A stretch of 64,000 nucleotides of DNA from Metaphire vulgaris (GCA_018105865.1 CM030866.1:3842951-3906950); one strand, 5' to 3'; positions 13,598 through 26,123 are shown, counted from the first letter of the stretch. Numbers and translations are program-made. Notes: generated by a model from the letters alone, not told the origin.

Positions 13598-15881
13598 ATG
13601 TCTGTAATCGTTCGACTGCAAAATCTTCCATCGAGTGTAGACGCACAGGGCATTCGCCAGTTTTTCCATGGTCTATCGATTCCAGATGGCGGAGTTTACA
13701 TCATTGGTGGCGAAAATGGCGATGCATTTATTACATTCTGCACCGACGAAGATGCAAGAAGAGCAATGATGAAGGACGGGAATAGGATCGAAAACATTCC
13801 GATACGACTATTTCTTAGCAGCAAGACAGAACTGCACAACGTGACTTTCGCTACTTACGGTACACTTTTACCCTTAATGGGTTCCACTTTGACAGGACAG
13901 TTTAGTTGTCTGACTGAACACAGCACACATGGTAGTGGGTTAACTGGTCAAAGAAGCCCCACCAGTCGTCTTATGGGGAATTCATTTCCTCCATCGGTTG
14001 TCAGTAAAGATTGGCCTCAGGGCAGTTTTCATCCTTTCTTGGCATTTTTGTCCCAGAACTAAAGCGAGTTGCTGACATTGGTGTAAGACTGCCATCGAAT
14101 AAACTTGTGTTTTCTTCTGATGCTGTCATTGGGAGTTCAAATGCGGAAGATAGTTTGCAGATTTTCAATATTGAATATGGTCAGTTGGGTGACAACACGT
14201 CAAATTCTTTAGAGAGATCTGACAGGCAGAAATCTGTGGAGAAGAGAAGAAATTCAAGCAGCAGAATGCACGAGGAATCTGCAGCTAAAGTCATGAGGTT
14301 ACAGAGTCGCGAAGGTCAAGATGGACATGATAAAGCCAGTCTTTTAAAAGGGTTCACCAAAATTAACGATTTTTATATCAATGCATGAAAAAGTTAGCAG
14401 AACACTCGGACACTGGACGACCCGTATTGGGACAGGAATTCTTTGTGTCGCACACAGGGTCTGAATTTATGGACAGAGACAGCGGGCACCAGGCTGGACA
14501 TCCAGAGTTAGGCAAAGAAGGTTTAGCACATGACATAAGTTGTGTTTCTCAGGAGCTTTTTAGAAGCTTACGTGACACATGTGTTTCACGTCATAATGAA
14601 AACGAAAGCAGAACTATCAAAAGTTTATTCACTGGAGATGTTTCACGCATAGCTCCATCTGGGGCAAAGGAGCCCCGAGCCGTTGGTAACAGAGACCCAA
14701 GGTTGTTGAGGCAGAACATTGTTTCGAGATCTAATTTGAATTCTGCCGGTAATTTTCCTGGATTAGAATTCATCCAAAGTGTGTTAGGTCAAGGTCAAGG
14801 ATTTCATCCAGGTTTACTGAATGACGCCAGACTAGGGGCTAGCGGCAGTTCATTTGGCGTTCAAAACAGCTTTCAAGGTTTTGGAACTGGTCGAGGAGAA
14901 TGGGAACTTCACGGCGAATTTCCAACATTTGGCCACAACGAGAGGCAGACTCAGATTGGCAGAAACTTAAGAGATGAAAAACCCAGTTCAGGTTTACTTG
15001 GTGGTCCTGGAAATTACTCTAAAATAGCGAGAGAATTTCTCGATCGGCTGGCCAATGTTCATGATGCGAAGGGAAGAGGGGACGAGAGACAACCCTGTGA
15101 AATTTCTAGAAAAGACATTTTTTCTCTGAGAGGTGGTTGTGGTCTCTGGATTTGTGTGAGTAACTTTCCTCTGTCGTACAGCGATCGAGAGTTTCGCGAT
15201 TTCTTCTCTGGTCGTGGAATTCCCATTACTGGCCTTCAATTGGTCACCGACGGCTTTGGTAAGCCGACAGGGCTGGCTTACGTCAAATTCAACAGTCAAC
15301 AAGCAACTGTTGAGTCACTGAAGCTAGATGGCAGAGTGGTAGATGGGTGTAGAGTGGCTGTTGAGAGGTGTAGTGAAGCTGAATATGAAGCTGCTATTGA
15401 TAACCATAAGCCCTTAATCTGCATAGGTCAAGGATGTTCTCGTTCAATGTCACCCATCAAGCGGCATATTTTGTCTGATAAGGAAAAGAAGCCGTGTGTG
15501 GTTGTGAAGAATTTATCGTCTGAAACAACCATAGAGGATATAAGAGAATACTTTGGTAATTGTGTCATTGCAGAAAATGGAGGTCCCTTTATGGAGCTTG
15601 ATTCTGATGGTCAATCAAAGCGTATGGCACTTGTACAGTTTGACAGTGCCAGAGATTTTCATGCGGCCTTTTCAACCAACAGATGCTGCAGTTTGCTGAA
15701 TGGTGCCACTGTCAAAGTGGTTGGAATAAAAATGGGCGAGTTTTTAGATCGTTTGCAAAGATCACAAATCATTCGCTTCGAGAAAAACGTAGCACTGAGA
15801 AACCCGGCAGCAATAACGAGGCCAGCAAAGCTGAAAAAAAAGAAATTATGGCAGCAGCACAAGACTTATAATTGTCAATAA
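13598..15881 (+). CDS. RBM12: RNA-binding protein 12 / 12B-like, multi-RRM (two apparent frame breaks)
   Basis: A single coding exon preceded by a splice acceptor (CATTTTAG, ending 13569) and a short 5' UTR. The N-terminus (MSVIVRLQNLP, then IPDGGVYIIGGENGDAFITF and LFLSSK) is the diagnostic first RRM of RBM12/RBM12B, whose vertebrate coding regions are also uninterrupted. A long Gly/Ser/Arg-rich middle follows. Two more RRMs occupy about 15140-15390 (LWICVSNFPLSYSDREF) and 15485-15760 (CVVVKNLSSETTIEDI). The stop TAA lies inside an AATAAA polyadenylation signal, so the 3' UTR would be very short. The frame shifts between about 13998 and 14062 and again at the T5 run 14370-14374. Each side stays open for long stretches, giving about 760 codons if joined, as in a functional gene with indel errors. 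Likely a nuclear RNA-binding protein. Confidence 0.87.
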
Positions 15882-17572
15882 AGGCGGCATCTTAAACCAA
15901 GTGCCAAACTGAAGTACCGAAATGAAATGAAGCAAAATTACACAGTGTACTGTACTGCTTCACAATAGTTTAACTATCGGCACTAATTTTTGTTTATCAA
16001 AAGATCTTGAATGTTGATAAACCAAACAGTTTGATTTAAGAATTTTTACTATTGACATCTCTTTTGTTTGTTGAATGTTGAATTCAGATCTGATGTTTAA
16101 ATCTGTACAATTTGTTTTTAATTTTATATCTAATTTTTGTTTATCAAAAGATATTGAATGTTGATAACCAAACAGTTTCATTTAAGAATTTCTACTATTG
16201 ACATCTCTTTTATTTGTTGAACTCAATTCTGTAGAATTTTAAGATTTTTTTGGAATACAAGATGTTCAATGTGTTTAATATTTTCATAGGCTACTGCAAC
16301 TGAAATGTAGCACTGATTTGGACCTTTGTTTTAAAATTAAGACCATGACAACATTAATAATTCCAACTGTACACCAGGCTGTAACTATCATGGTTATTAA
16401 GATAACATTCCATGAAACTTTAAAAATTGAATCTGATTAAACCTTTTAGTTTTGTTTGACCTATCAACCCAGGTTGTAGTTCATGTCAAACATACAATGA
16501 TTTGAGAAAATATATAATTTTATGTAGCACTAGTGGTTTTTGACAAACTAAACTGGTATGAGTAGTAATCATAGAAAATGTTCTACTGTGCGAATCTTGT
16601 CACAAGTACATACACTGTAGTAATCTTGCTCATAATACACAAAGCAATGCATTCAACATATACACATCAGTAAAGCTTATAGACAAAGCAAGGATTGTAG
16701 TAGGCCTAATCAGGCCCATCTTTACGTGTTAAAAATCGGGCACAGTGCCCGGGGCCCCGCATCTTAGGGAACCCGTGCAAAAACGCGATGGCTTTTTTGG
16801 TTTTTTTGCTTGTCAACATTGAAAAACGTTTGGAGATGACCTTTTTTGCTTGTCAACATCTGATCTTCAACACAGCTATGAGACGGGCCTGGGCCTAATG
16901 GTAGAACTCTTGTCACTCACCTTACTTAAAGAAATTATCTTTAGAATTAATTAAACACAGAAAAGTCACTCTCCGACATAAGAAAATGAACTTCTTTGCT
17001 TGACAGCTCCCCTAATCTGAAGTTACTTTCGATGGCATCAAAAACAATAGAGCATCTGTATGTTCTGAGCTGTTGACATCTTATTTACAGAGCGATATGT
17101 GATTATTTCACCGGTTCATGAATTCCAACTACTGTACAGTTCAAATGAATGATTTTCACATTCACTCATAATTTCAATGCTATAAAGTATAAATAATCTC
17201 CGTTAAAAGTACAGTACACAATAATTTAAAATGAATAAGACATGTAAGGCAGGCATTGGCAATAGGCTCCCAGAACAATGTCCTCTATTTTCCATACGGT
17301 TGTTTCTGTCCATACGTTACCCTCATTGGACCACATGTGCATTCTAAGACTAAATAGCTTTGAACAGGGTGCAATTTGTGACCTGGAGCAGTGGGGGGAT
17401 ATGTCGAGCTTGGAGGGGATGTAGTTGTTGGGGAAGTGTAGCAGTAGGGGATGTAATGGTGGGGGATATAGCAGTAGGGGGGATGCTGTTGGGCAGTGGG
17501 GTGGGTGGAATCCCCCCTTCCTCCCCTACAAATCGCACCCTGGCTTTGAATAATAGTCAGGTAGAACGTGAG
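15882..17572. other. RBM12 / INPP5E 3' intergenic region
   Basis: Tail-to-tail region. Two diverged direct copies of a ~130-base AT-rich segment (TTTTTGTTTATCAAAAGAT...) lie at about 15985-16070 and 16135-16220. At 17390-17490 a GGGGGATRTAGCAGTAGGG minisatellite-like stretch occurs, with a reverse relative at about 36130-36240. No gene seen. Confidence 0.4.
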
Positions 17573-20500
17573 CTACATGATACTGCACACAGTGCTGTTT
17601 GACTTTGAACTTGTGCGCTGGGACATCTTCACCGCTCGTCTTTTATTCCCTGTGAAAACAAACAAAACATGACATCACCTGGAAATGTACCTGGTAAAGT
17701 CATCGTGCAGTGTCTACCTGCAAAAAGGTGCTAAGGGGCCATCCATGTAGTACATACACAAAAAGTTCATATTTTTACCCTCTCCCCCGTTGCACATAGG
17801 AAAAATCTCCCAAATCCGACTCCCCCTCGGTGCGTACGTACCATACGGATGGACCCTAATAACATAAACATTTTGAAGTTTATATTGGCGCTTGCCAGGC
17901 TGTGAACTTGACATTAGAATGATTTTGAGTAAGTGAAACAGTGGGTGAGTGGAGTCAAAAGCAAGTGAGCCTGGCGCCAAGAAATCAGTTGAATTAAAAT
18001 TTTGGTCCAACTTTGTCGTCCTTGGGAGAGCAAGACAAAAATTTCGAACAAATCACCAAAACTATCCCATTTTTATTATCACCAACCACTTTGATACAAT
18101 TTTTCTTGCATCATGTTTAATCAATGAAGCCTGTTTTGAATGATTTTCCCATAAAATGCTTTCAGTATTGCATAATAAATGGTAGACCTGTCAAGCAACA
18201 TAAGAGCATTCGAACATTTAAAAACAAAGGTTGGTTTTCTCATCCATACTTACCCTCAACCCAGACCTCTCTGTTGAATTGTCCACCTGACAAAGGAATG
18301 CTACAAAGCAATAAAATGCACTAATGATAATCTATTAACCCCTTAACTGGGTGCCCCGAGTAACGCTCGTCCATTTTACTTTGAGTTACAAATAGTTGCC
18401 CAGTTAAGGGGTTAACATACAGGATATTTTGCCTATGACATAAAAATTAATTATATCAACCTTCTGTTCATCTTATTTAACAGTAGAAGTCTTGTAAATA
18501 AGATTTTATCTGGAAAAAGTTAAATCCAAAATACGCAACGAAGGCAACTACAGTAGAACTTCGTTATATCGAACTCGCTTATATCGAATCCCGCTTATAT
18601 CGAAGTTTGAGCGCCGGTCCCGCCAAAGCAGTGCTAATGATACAGGGATCGGATATAACGAACCTCGGATATTTCGAAGCATTTATCACGGTCCCTTGAG
18701 CTTCGATATAACGAGGTTCTACTGTAAAAGGTTTTAAGCATGTGTTTGTGTGTGTTAACGCATAGATGAAACTTAGTTGGTCCTACTTGTCCATTCCGGG
18801 CCGAAGTAATACTTCGTAGAGGCCGTAGACGGGCTTGTGATCAGAATCGCGAATCTGGAATGCTGACTGATAGAGCAAACACGAAATACCATTCTTGTGA
18901 CGACTTCGGAAAAGAATGCGATCCTAAAAATAGATTTGCTACATAAAAAAGTTACGTTCAAGCAACATTCTTAATAACATATTGTGTCCATCAGGAATTT
19001 TGTAGAATTGGATACAGTAATATTATTATACATGGCCCACCGTTAATTCATAATAGCATTGATTTAAACCATAAACTCCCGATTTTATCAATAACTTTTA
19101 CAAATACTTCAATAATTCATATGTGAAAGTTTAATGGTAAAAAGATTGTACAGAATCAACCCTTACTGTGTAACTGGGAATGCGATTTTTCTTTGACGTG
19201 TCAAAATTGTCGGTTCCAATGTCGTATTTGTAAGTTGGGAGGAATTTTATTCTCCCTTCTTGAAAATTTTTAAACACCAACGCTGAATGGTAAAAAAAAA
19301 CAGGGAAATACATTTTTACACATCTGAAAAGCACTGTTGACAAAACAGAGTCAAGTATGCATTTAAATTACCACTTGATGCTAATTAATTGGAATAGCAT
19401 GAAACAATCTTATATTGAAGTCAAAGCTTCACTAGTGCCCCATAACTGCCAAACATATTCCTCATTATTGTTATCTTGAACTGAATTAGGTGAAGCAACT
19501 CAAAAAATGACCCAAAGTTAAAATACAATCCACATCCTGTTCACAGGAATCCTTTAAATCAATCTCTGTTATAAGAAGATCACAAAATTTTTATAATAAG
19601 ATCCTTCAAAAACAGACTCGGTTTTGTTGAACTTTGAACTTTAGATTTCAGGTCTACTAAAGAACACGATAACAGGATCCAGTGGCATAGCCAGGATTTT
19701 CAGAAGGGGGGGGGAGTTATGGTTCCCATGATTCCAACTTTGGAAAATTGCGATTCACAACACGCAAAAATAATCCTGACAGTTAAAAAAAGGTTATCAA
19801 CTACCGTATTACTTTATTGTCTTGCTGGTGTTTACATGAACTATATAGGTATAAGAGCACATACAACTATACTGATACGCAATAAAAAAATGTTTGGGGT
19901 CGAACAGCCAAGGGGGAATTTTAACCCCCGAAACCACCCTTGGCTATGCCACTGACAGGAAGATTCTTCCCGCACCAAAATGACTGAAAATTCGACCGAA
20001 ACGAGCACTACCTTCGTCTCTCAACCGTTTTAGTTCGTCGTGTTGTAGAAGCTCTTCGTAGCTGATTGTCTCTGGACACTTCGTCACCTCTGTCTCCACG
20101 TCAAGATTTCGAGATCTTGGCGCATGGTCGGGCTGTAGGCTGGCAATCACCGACTCGAGGTGGACGCGATCTCTCTCGAGGCGGGTATTAAGATCGCCGA
20201 GCCAGAAAACGCACTCGAAGCGCGACGATACATCATCGTCTGCAACATCAATCACACAATCAATCCGTCAACCGACCAGTAAACTTCTACGGTGCCATTC
20301 TCATAATGCCAAATCCAAACTGAATTAGGGCCAGGTCAAGCCGGAAAGGTCAGTCAGACCTAATTTGATCGTAATTTAAAATCTCTTGGATACCGTGCCA
20401 CTAGCACGTAATGGAGACTTTCTTGATGAATATTCACATCAAATAGGTTAATAGTTGTTAACTCAACTCACAGTGTCCAAAGATACAAACAATGCAAAAC

Positions 20501-21400
20501 TTTAAAAACACTAAATGACTTGTCAACCAATGTAGTGTGCCATAAATGTTTGCACATTAAATTATTTATAGAAAAATAATATTAATATAGTATATAATTA
20601 TTATTATATTTTTGAGTTTAGGGCTCATCCATATAGTACATACACAAAAAAGGCATATTTTCAACTCCTCTCCCTTGTTGCACACACCGTACATATGCAA
20701 AATCTCTAAAATCCATCCCAACCTTCCCCCCCTCAGCGTGTATGTACTATATGGATGGACCCTTAGTGACAGGTCCTACAGTAAATATGCAATTCTGGTT
20801 CAAAGTGTTAACGTACGGACGGCACCGTAAGTTCTATTCCCGACAATCTTTGGCAGCGAAAGGCCGGATATGATCTTACGAAAGTCCTCCACCCGATCCT
20901 GCGACCGGCCGTCGTGGGCGGTAAAGTGCGAGTTGATGAAAAGGAAAGAGGTGCCGAAGAAAGTGAAGCACACGGCGACCGCACCCTTCGTCTTCACCGA
21001 AGATGGCCCGGGGCGCGTCGTTACGTTCGCCTCCTCCGACACTAAAAATACAACGTCTAAAATTCAGTATGCTTGATCGAAAAATGATCGATCAGTTTAA
21101 ATCACATTTTTAGAAATGATCACAATTTAGACAACAAGTGCAATCATTTTTGCAAAAATTTTTAAGCCATTATTCAGTTTTGCTTATAGTCACCTATTAA
21201 CGTCTAATTAATTATCGAATCTAATCTAGCGTAATCTTAAACGCTTATAGTGCCACTTCATAATGTATAGAATCATCAGTGACAGTAACACAAGATCCAG
21301 GTCAAATCCAGGATTTAAAGCCATGCAAGCAGATCACAGTCCATGGTGGATAAGTCAAGCCATCTACAATACTAAACTACTATCAAAACCACTAATTTAC

Positions 21401-21460
<60 letters not shown>

Positions 21461-22057
21461 CATCATTATTATTATTATTATTCAACGATTTGTGAAGCAC
21501 TGTAACATAACCTTCAGCCAAAACCAAAAGCGCGGTACAGTCAACAGTCTATTTAACTCTACATCACACATTTTAACGGTCACAATGTGACTATAACCAG
21601 TTTTCACTGCATCATAATTCACAATGCATCGTTCAAATGGAACCAAGCATTGATACAAAAAGTGACAAAGAAAAGAAATTACTGAACTTTGATTACAGTC
21701 AAATGTGTTGGTAACTTTTTTGTAAAAACTCGATAAAAACTATGGAATCGGTCCAGAGTTAGCGCAGCTCACCAGAACAAAACCAAATGAGATCTCGTCG
21801 CAAGAAGATTGCGAGATGCAGCGTTCCGTAGAGACTAGAATGAAACATGACGTAGTCTGGACCAAGAGTCTCCTGCAGCTTCAACTCCCATTCGTATCTG
21901 AGCAAAAGACAATCTGTTAATATAATATAACAATTCAGTTAAAAATTTCTTTCTCTCTCTCTCTTGGGGGTTTTTAGAAAAAGAACCCTGTACAGAAAAA
22001 TATATTAAACACCTACTATAATTGCAAATCTCTCTCTTTCTCTCTTTCTCTTTCTCT

Positions 22058-22131
<74 letters not shown>

Positions 22132-22787
22132 TCCCGACCCGATGCATGGATAACTATAATCTAATTGGCCCAAACATTATATTGGACAAAGGCAGACATA
22201 TCTGAAACTTATGGGGGAAAAATCTGACAGAGATATTTCCACATCTCCAGCATATATTACCTGTTGGAGGCGGTCTCCTGTGTTCCGATAATGTACGCGT
22301 CCTGAACATATTCGCTCAACTCCGGGAGCAGAAAGTCGTCGATGACTGGCGGAACGGTCTTCATCTCACACATGTTCCAGGTCCCGACAAAGATCCGCAT
22401 TTTCCTCTCCGGAAAGAACCTCTCCAGGGTATCAGATCCGAGAAGCGAACTCACGGCCGACATGCTACCAACCAGGAAACTCCTGAGGCAACAAGGATAA
22501 CAGGTAGCAAAGGTAACAATCACCTGAGGACAATGCAAATTCACAGAGAATGCATTACAGAGATGTTGCCCTCCTGTACAGAGGGCAAAATGAGTGCAGT
22601 ACAAGAAAGAGCAAGCTATTTAAAGCAATCAGTCAATCAATCAATCAATCATCATCATCATCATCACCATCAAGTTCTCTGTCCTGGGACAGGTTCAGGG
22701 CTCCATTGTTTCCATTCCTCTCTGTTTATTTGTTTATAATTTGAAAAAATTGCTGCTTTGCATAACTCCAGCATACTCTATCAGAAT

Positions 22788-22845
<58 letters not shown>

Positions 22846-23779
22846 GAGAAGGCATTTAAAATCAAAATAAAAGTGCATGGAGTCAAGTGAAGTAGAAATA
22901 AGGAAGGAGTGCAGTAAAAGTCTTAGTTACACACCGCTGTCTAGTCTTTTCGGTTGTGATCAATGAGAGGAAACCAGTTGAGGCGAAAGATCTGTCAGAG
23001 GCTCCAGCATCCGAGAACGGCGCCTCTAAACCGGATACTGGAGGGAAATCCTGCCGCATTTTAAAATCGGTCGAAGCGGCAGCAATGGGGTGGAAGCCGG
23101 AATTATGACCCGACTGTGCTCTGGTCAATTCTGGCACGGTGTCCATTTTCTCGTTGCTGTCTTCGTCGTCGTCATGGCGACGGTCGGATATCTTGACGCC
23201 GTCGTCGTCGCGAAAGGAACCGCGGAATTCGCGATGCTTGTTCCGAAATGCATCAGAGGACGTCGTGGCTTCTACGTCGTCGTTCATCCGGCCGCTGCCG
23301 GCGAAAACATTCCGTCCCGACCCGTTCTTCACGCTCTTCGAAGGATCGCGGAGTCTGCGCGACGAGAGGCTTCGCGCCCGATTCGATTCGAGATCATCTT
23401 CCTCATCGTCGTCGGTGCTCAGCCGAGACATGGAGTGCCTCTTCGATGCCAGGTACCCGCTCTGTTCGGTCTCCGAATCGCTGTCCCAGTCGAATTTCCG
23501 CGATCGTTTTCCACCTTTCCCTTCCAGGTCGCTTCTCGATGAGGATCTTCTTGGACTAGAATGGCTGGTCTTGTCGTCTCTGTGATGCGAAGGGCCCGAG
23601 TTCAGCTTCAGGTTCTTTAATCCGGTTGCATCGTTGCTAGAATCGAGTCTCTGACGTTCTAAATCTTTCGCCAACTGAAGTTGATCCACGTTAGCATTTG
23701 CCAATTTAGACAAAATCGTCTTTCTCTTGAGCTTTTCCGTTCTCTTTGGAACTTCAATGTCTTCTCTCGTCGATTCCAT
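17573..23779 (-). CDS. INPP5E: INPP5E, inositol polyphosphate-5-phosphatase E (complete, 9 exons)
   Basis: Removes the 5-phosphate from PI(4,5)P2 and PI(3,4,5)P3 in the ciliary membrane. Exons: 22935-23779, 22261-22482, 21773-21897, 20826-21041, 20012-20239, 19167-19282, 18787-18923, 18254-18300 and 17573-17649. All phases agree and the sum is 2013 bases (670 residues plus stop; human has 644). The N-terminal ~300 residues are basic and Ser-rich. The catalytic domain shows [60 protein letters not shown] and SDHKPVYGL. The two tiny last exons carry FNREVWV, aligned with the FDRELYL ciliary-targeting motif of human INPP5E, and a terminal CSIM that fits a CaaX farnesylation box. A splice acceptor ends four bases before the ATG, so 5' UTR lies upstream. 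Introns hold several MITEs and microsatellites. Confidence 0.96.
17735..17857. mobile_element. MITE, GGGYYCATCCATRTAGTACATAC family (copy 1)
   Basis: Left GGGGCCATCCATGTAGTACA, right GTACCATACGGATGGACCCT. In the last INPP5E intron. Confidence 0.65.
18335..18415. mobile_element. TTAA-ended palindromic element, copy 1
   Basis: 81 bases, TTAACCCCTTAACTGGGTGC to GTTGCCCAGTTAAGGGGTTAA. One of eight copies. Intron 7 of INPP5E. Confidence 0.85.
18551..18724. mobile_element. Tc1/mariner (pogo/Tigger-like) MITE, copy 2
   Basis: Same length and nearly the same sequence as the copy at 8435, with TA at both flanks. Intron 7 of INPP5E. Confidence 0.85.
19680..19954. mobile_element. hAT-type MITE, CAGTGGCATAGCCA ends
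   Basis: CAGTGGCATAGCCA to TGGCTATGCCACTG. Flanks ACAGGATC and ACAGGAAG share 6 of 8 bases. Lies in intron 5 of INPP5E, 57 bases from exon 5. Confidence 0.7.
20272..20385. repeat. SINE-like fragment
   Basis: AGTAAACTTCTACGGTGCCA and GCCAGGTCAAGCCGGAAAGG, a relative of the repeat at 13141. INPP5E intron 4. Confidence 0.45.
20621..20763. mobile_element. MITE, GGGYYCATCCATRTAGTACATAC family (copy 2)
   Basis: GGGCTCATCCATATAGTACA mirrored by TGTACTATATGGATGGACCC; forms a long hairpin. Ends about 60 bases from INPP5E exon 4. Confidence 0.8.
21401..21560. repeat. (ATT)n array joined to SINE-like sequence
   Basis: ATT repeat 21401-21481 followed by CAACGATTTGTGAAGC and CCAAAAGCGCGGTACAGT. The same junction occurs at 31979 and 50226, so the array looks like an (AAT)n tail of a minus-strand retroelement. 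Confidence 0.65.
22025..22127. repeat. (TC)n microsatellite
   Basis: About 100 bases of CT dinucleotides with TTTCTC variants, in INPP5E intron 2. It gives a spurious Arg-Glu frame on the minus strand. Confidence 0.95.
22792..22846. repeat. (TAA)n microsatellite
   Basis: 18 TAA units in INPP5E intron 1. Confidence 0.95.
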
Positions 23780-23787
23780 CTTCCTAA

Positions 23788-23992
23788 ATTATGAAATTTA
23801 AATAAATTTTAAATGGCTAAGAAGTAATAAGTAGTCTCAAGTATTTAGAAAATGCTCACAGAGGCATGGAATAAGTGTAAACCATCAACAGCAAAGTGAG
23901 AAAATCCTATAATAGACGGAGTCAGAAAAACCTTAAAAAATAACACGAAACAAAAAGCAAATGATCCTAAAAGTTATGAAAACAAAATACTC

Positions 23993-24058
<66 letters not shown>

Positions 24059-25521
24059 GACAATTTCTTCAGCACAATAGACAAGACTCTAAGGTCCAAG
24101 ACAAGAGTGCTTAACAAGTGGAGTCAAACTCAATATGTTGTGAAAAAAAGGAATATGTGAATTTTGCAACAACAGTCCAGAAAACGGTATAAATAAACTT
24201 CTGGGAATGAATGCCAATAGTCAAGACAAAATGCAAAAGTAACTTCCGTTAACTAGAAAACCACAAAGTCAAAATGTTCTTTTCAAACTTTTAAGACAAC
24301 TGCATGGGGTCTATTATTCAGTCCAGATACAGTTCCTCTCCATGCAAGATGAATGACTAATACAGCCATGCACAAATAAGTGTCAACATTTTGAATATTT
24401 AGTATAACTTTCCAAACATTTAAGCAAATCAAGTGCATCATATGCTAACAGACCAGTCCAGACCACAGGGCTGGTTCTTGTGGATCACTGGAGCTCTTTG
24501 AACATGTGTCTTACGTATTTACGTTGTAGTACTGTTCCAGCTTTATTACAGCCTGGTCACTCAGTAATAAATCATGATTAAAGTCTTTAAAGTTTGCACC
24601 TGAGCTCACCTTCTGTTTCTAATAGTGCTCAAAATTTCTGCAACTGGGGCCCCGCCCCAGAACCCGCTACGAGAACTAATAACCTTGAAAAGATTTTTCA
24701 GGTTGAAGATTGCCATTATCTTGTCATAAAGTCTAAAATTTATTATTTGCATTTTTGGATTTTGTCATTTCTATCTGCTGCCTTGGTGCACTTATAACAC
24801 AGTCTATTAAGAGAAACCATAGTTGCTCGTAGCCTAGGAATAATAGGACTTCCCTTATAACAAGTGGACCCCCACGAACGATGGAAGACTGGCTTTAAAA
24901 ACGTTTGAGTATGATACTTCTGTAATAGACCATGCAAAAAACTGCTAAGCACAAAGATTTAACTAAGACATTTTATTATTGAGTAATGCAAGTCCAAGTG
25001 CAGCAAGTGCTGTTGACAGAAGAAAAAGAAATGATTTTGGAAGAAATGTAGCTTATACCAAAGATCACAGACGTTTTACAATTTGAAGAAAATCTCACCC
25101 TAGTCTAAACGGTGCTTCTAACCTAATATCAAGGTTAGAGTTTCGGAAGAGGCAAACCACGAACGTATACAATGGGTCTACCTATTAATATGGCAAGGGG
25201 CTAGAGTTGGTTAGGACTTGCTTAGGGCTATGGTTAACCTTGCTAGTTAGCCCATAACCATAACCAACTAAGTCTCGTCCATTCAGAAACTCTATCATGT
25301 AAAGTACACCAGATCGCATTTGTCATTTTAGTTTAACATTCGGCCTACCTCTGTTATTTTATCACCTAACGCACTTTCTAACGAAAAATTACAGTTCGCC
25401 GTCGCCCTAAACGATCAGACGGTCCGGTTGTTCCGTCTCATCGGTCTTCCAGACGCTCAGACTAGGCAGGGAACCACCCAAAGGCAGTCGCCAACAGTCT
25501 GAGTCTCATTGTGTATGTGGC
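23788..25521. other. INPP5E 5' intron / intergenic region
   Basis: Contains an (ATT)n array at 23994-24056. No coding exon recognised. Because a splice acceptor sits directly before the INPP5E ATG, much of this may be 5' UTR intron. Confidence 0.35.
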
Positions 25522-25541
25522 GTTGTCATAGCAAGCAAACA
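25522..25541 (+). promoter_or_regulatory. X-box (RFX) plus forkhead site upstream of INPP5E
   Basis: GTTGTCATAGCAAG at 25522-25535 differs at two or three positions from the palindromic RFX X-box consensus. It runs directly into GCAAACA (25535-25541), which fits the forkhead core RYAAAYA. The interval around it (about 25380-25620) is relatively repeat-free and CpG-containing. It sits 1.7 kb upstream of the INPP5E ATG, where a 5' UTR exon is expected. That it is the INPP5E promoter is inference. Confidence 0.5.
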
Positions 25542-25939
25542 CAGCGGCGCCCGTTTCCATCGGCCGATCGAACAAATGTCCGCAAATTTCAACGTTAAAA
25601 CGACGATAAAATAAAAAAAGACGACACAGATATTCGTCGATTTTAGTCGTAAAAAATTTTGAGAATAATTTTCTTCACACTAAAACGCGAAAATGTATTT
25701 GACTTTTGGTTTTCGTTTTACTTCGGGTTATGTCTAAAATCGGAACGTCAGAATCAACCGATCGCATGAACAACATTTTTGTTGCGCTATATTATTTACT
25801 CAAAATACTTTATATTGATGGGGTGCACAATTACTTTCTGCCGCGGAAATCACGGGTTTCTCGTAATTGAAAGGCCTGGTTTTAATATTGATTATGCAAT
25901 CTATCTCGAAGATTTTTTTAGAACAAAATAGCCACTGAC

Positions 25940-26123
25940 CAGTGGCAGCTCCACCGGGGGCCGGGGGCCCGTGCCCCCTATTGAGTGCCTGGCCCCCAGT
26001 GGCCACCCCAGTTGGGACCCTATACTTAATGCTACATACATTAAACAACAAATGGTTGGCCCCCATGATTAGAAGTTGCCACCCCAACGGCCGCCCACTT
26101 GCCAAATCTTAGAGCCGCCACTG
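25940..26123 (-). mobile_element. hAT-type MITE, CAGTGGCGGCTC family (copy 4)
   Basis: Perfect 8-bp flanks CCACTGAC at 25932-25939 and 26124-26131. Confidence 0.9.

Noticed and set aside
18783..18785. TAG as the true end of INPP5E
   Set aside because: Two downstream exons restore the conserved tail with exact phase and a CaaX terminus, so the stop is read only if the intron is retained.
22883..23585. Plus-strand open frames of up to 150 codons overlapping INPP5E exon 1
   Set aside because: They mirror the GC-rich antisense of a confirmed exon and have no domain features. The same applies to plus-strand frames over pyruvate kinase, innexin and the HNRNPM glycine-rich exon.
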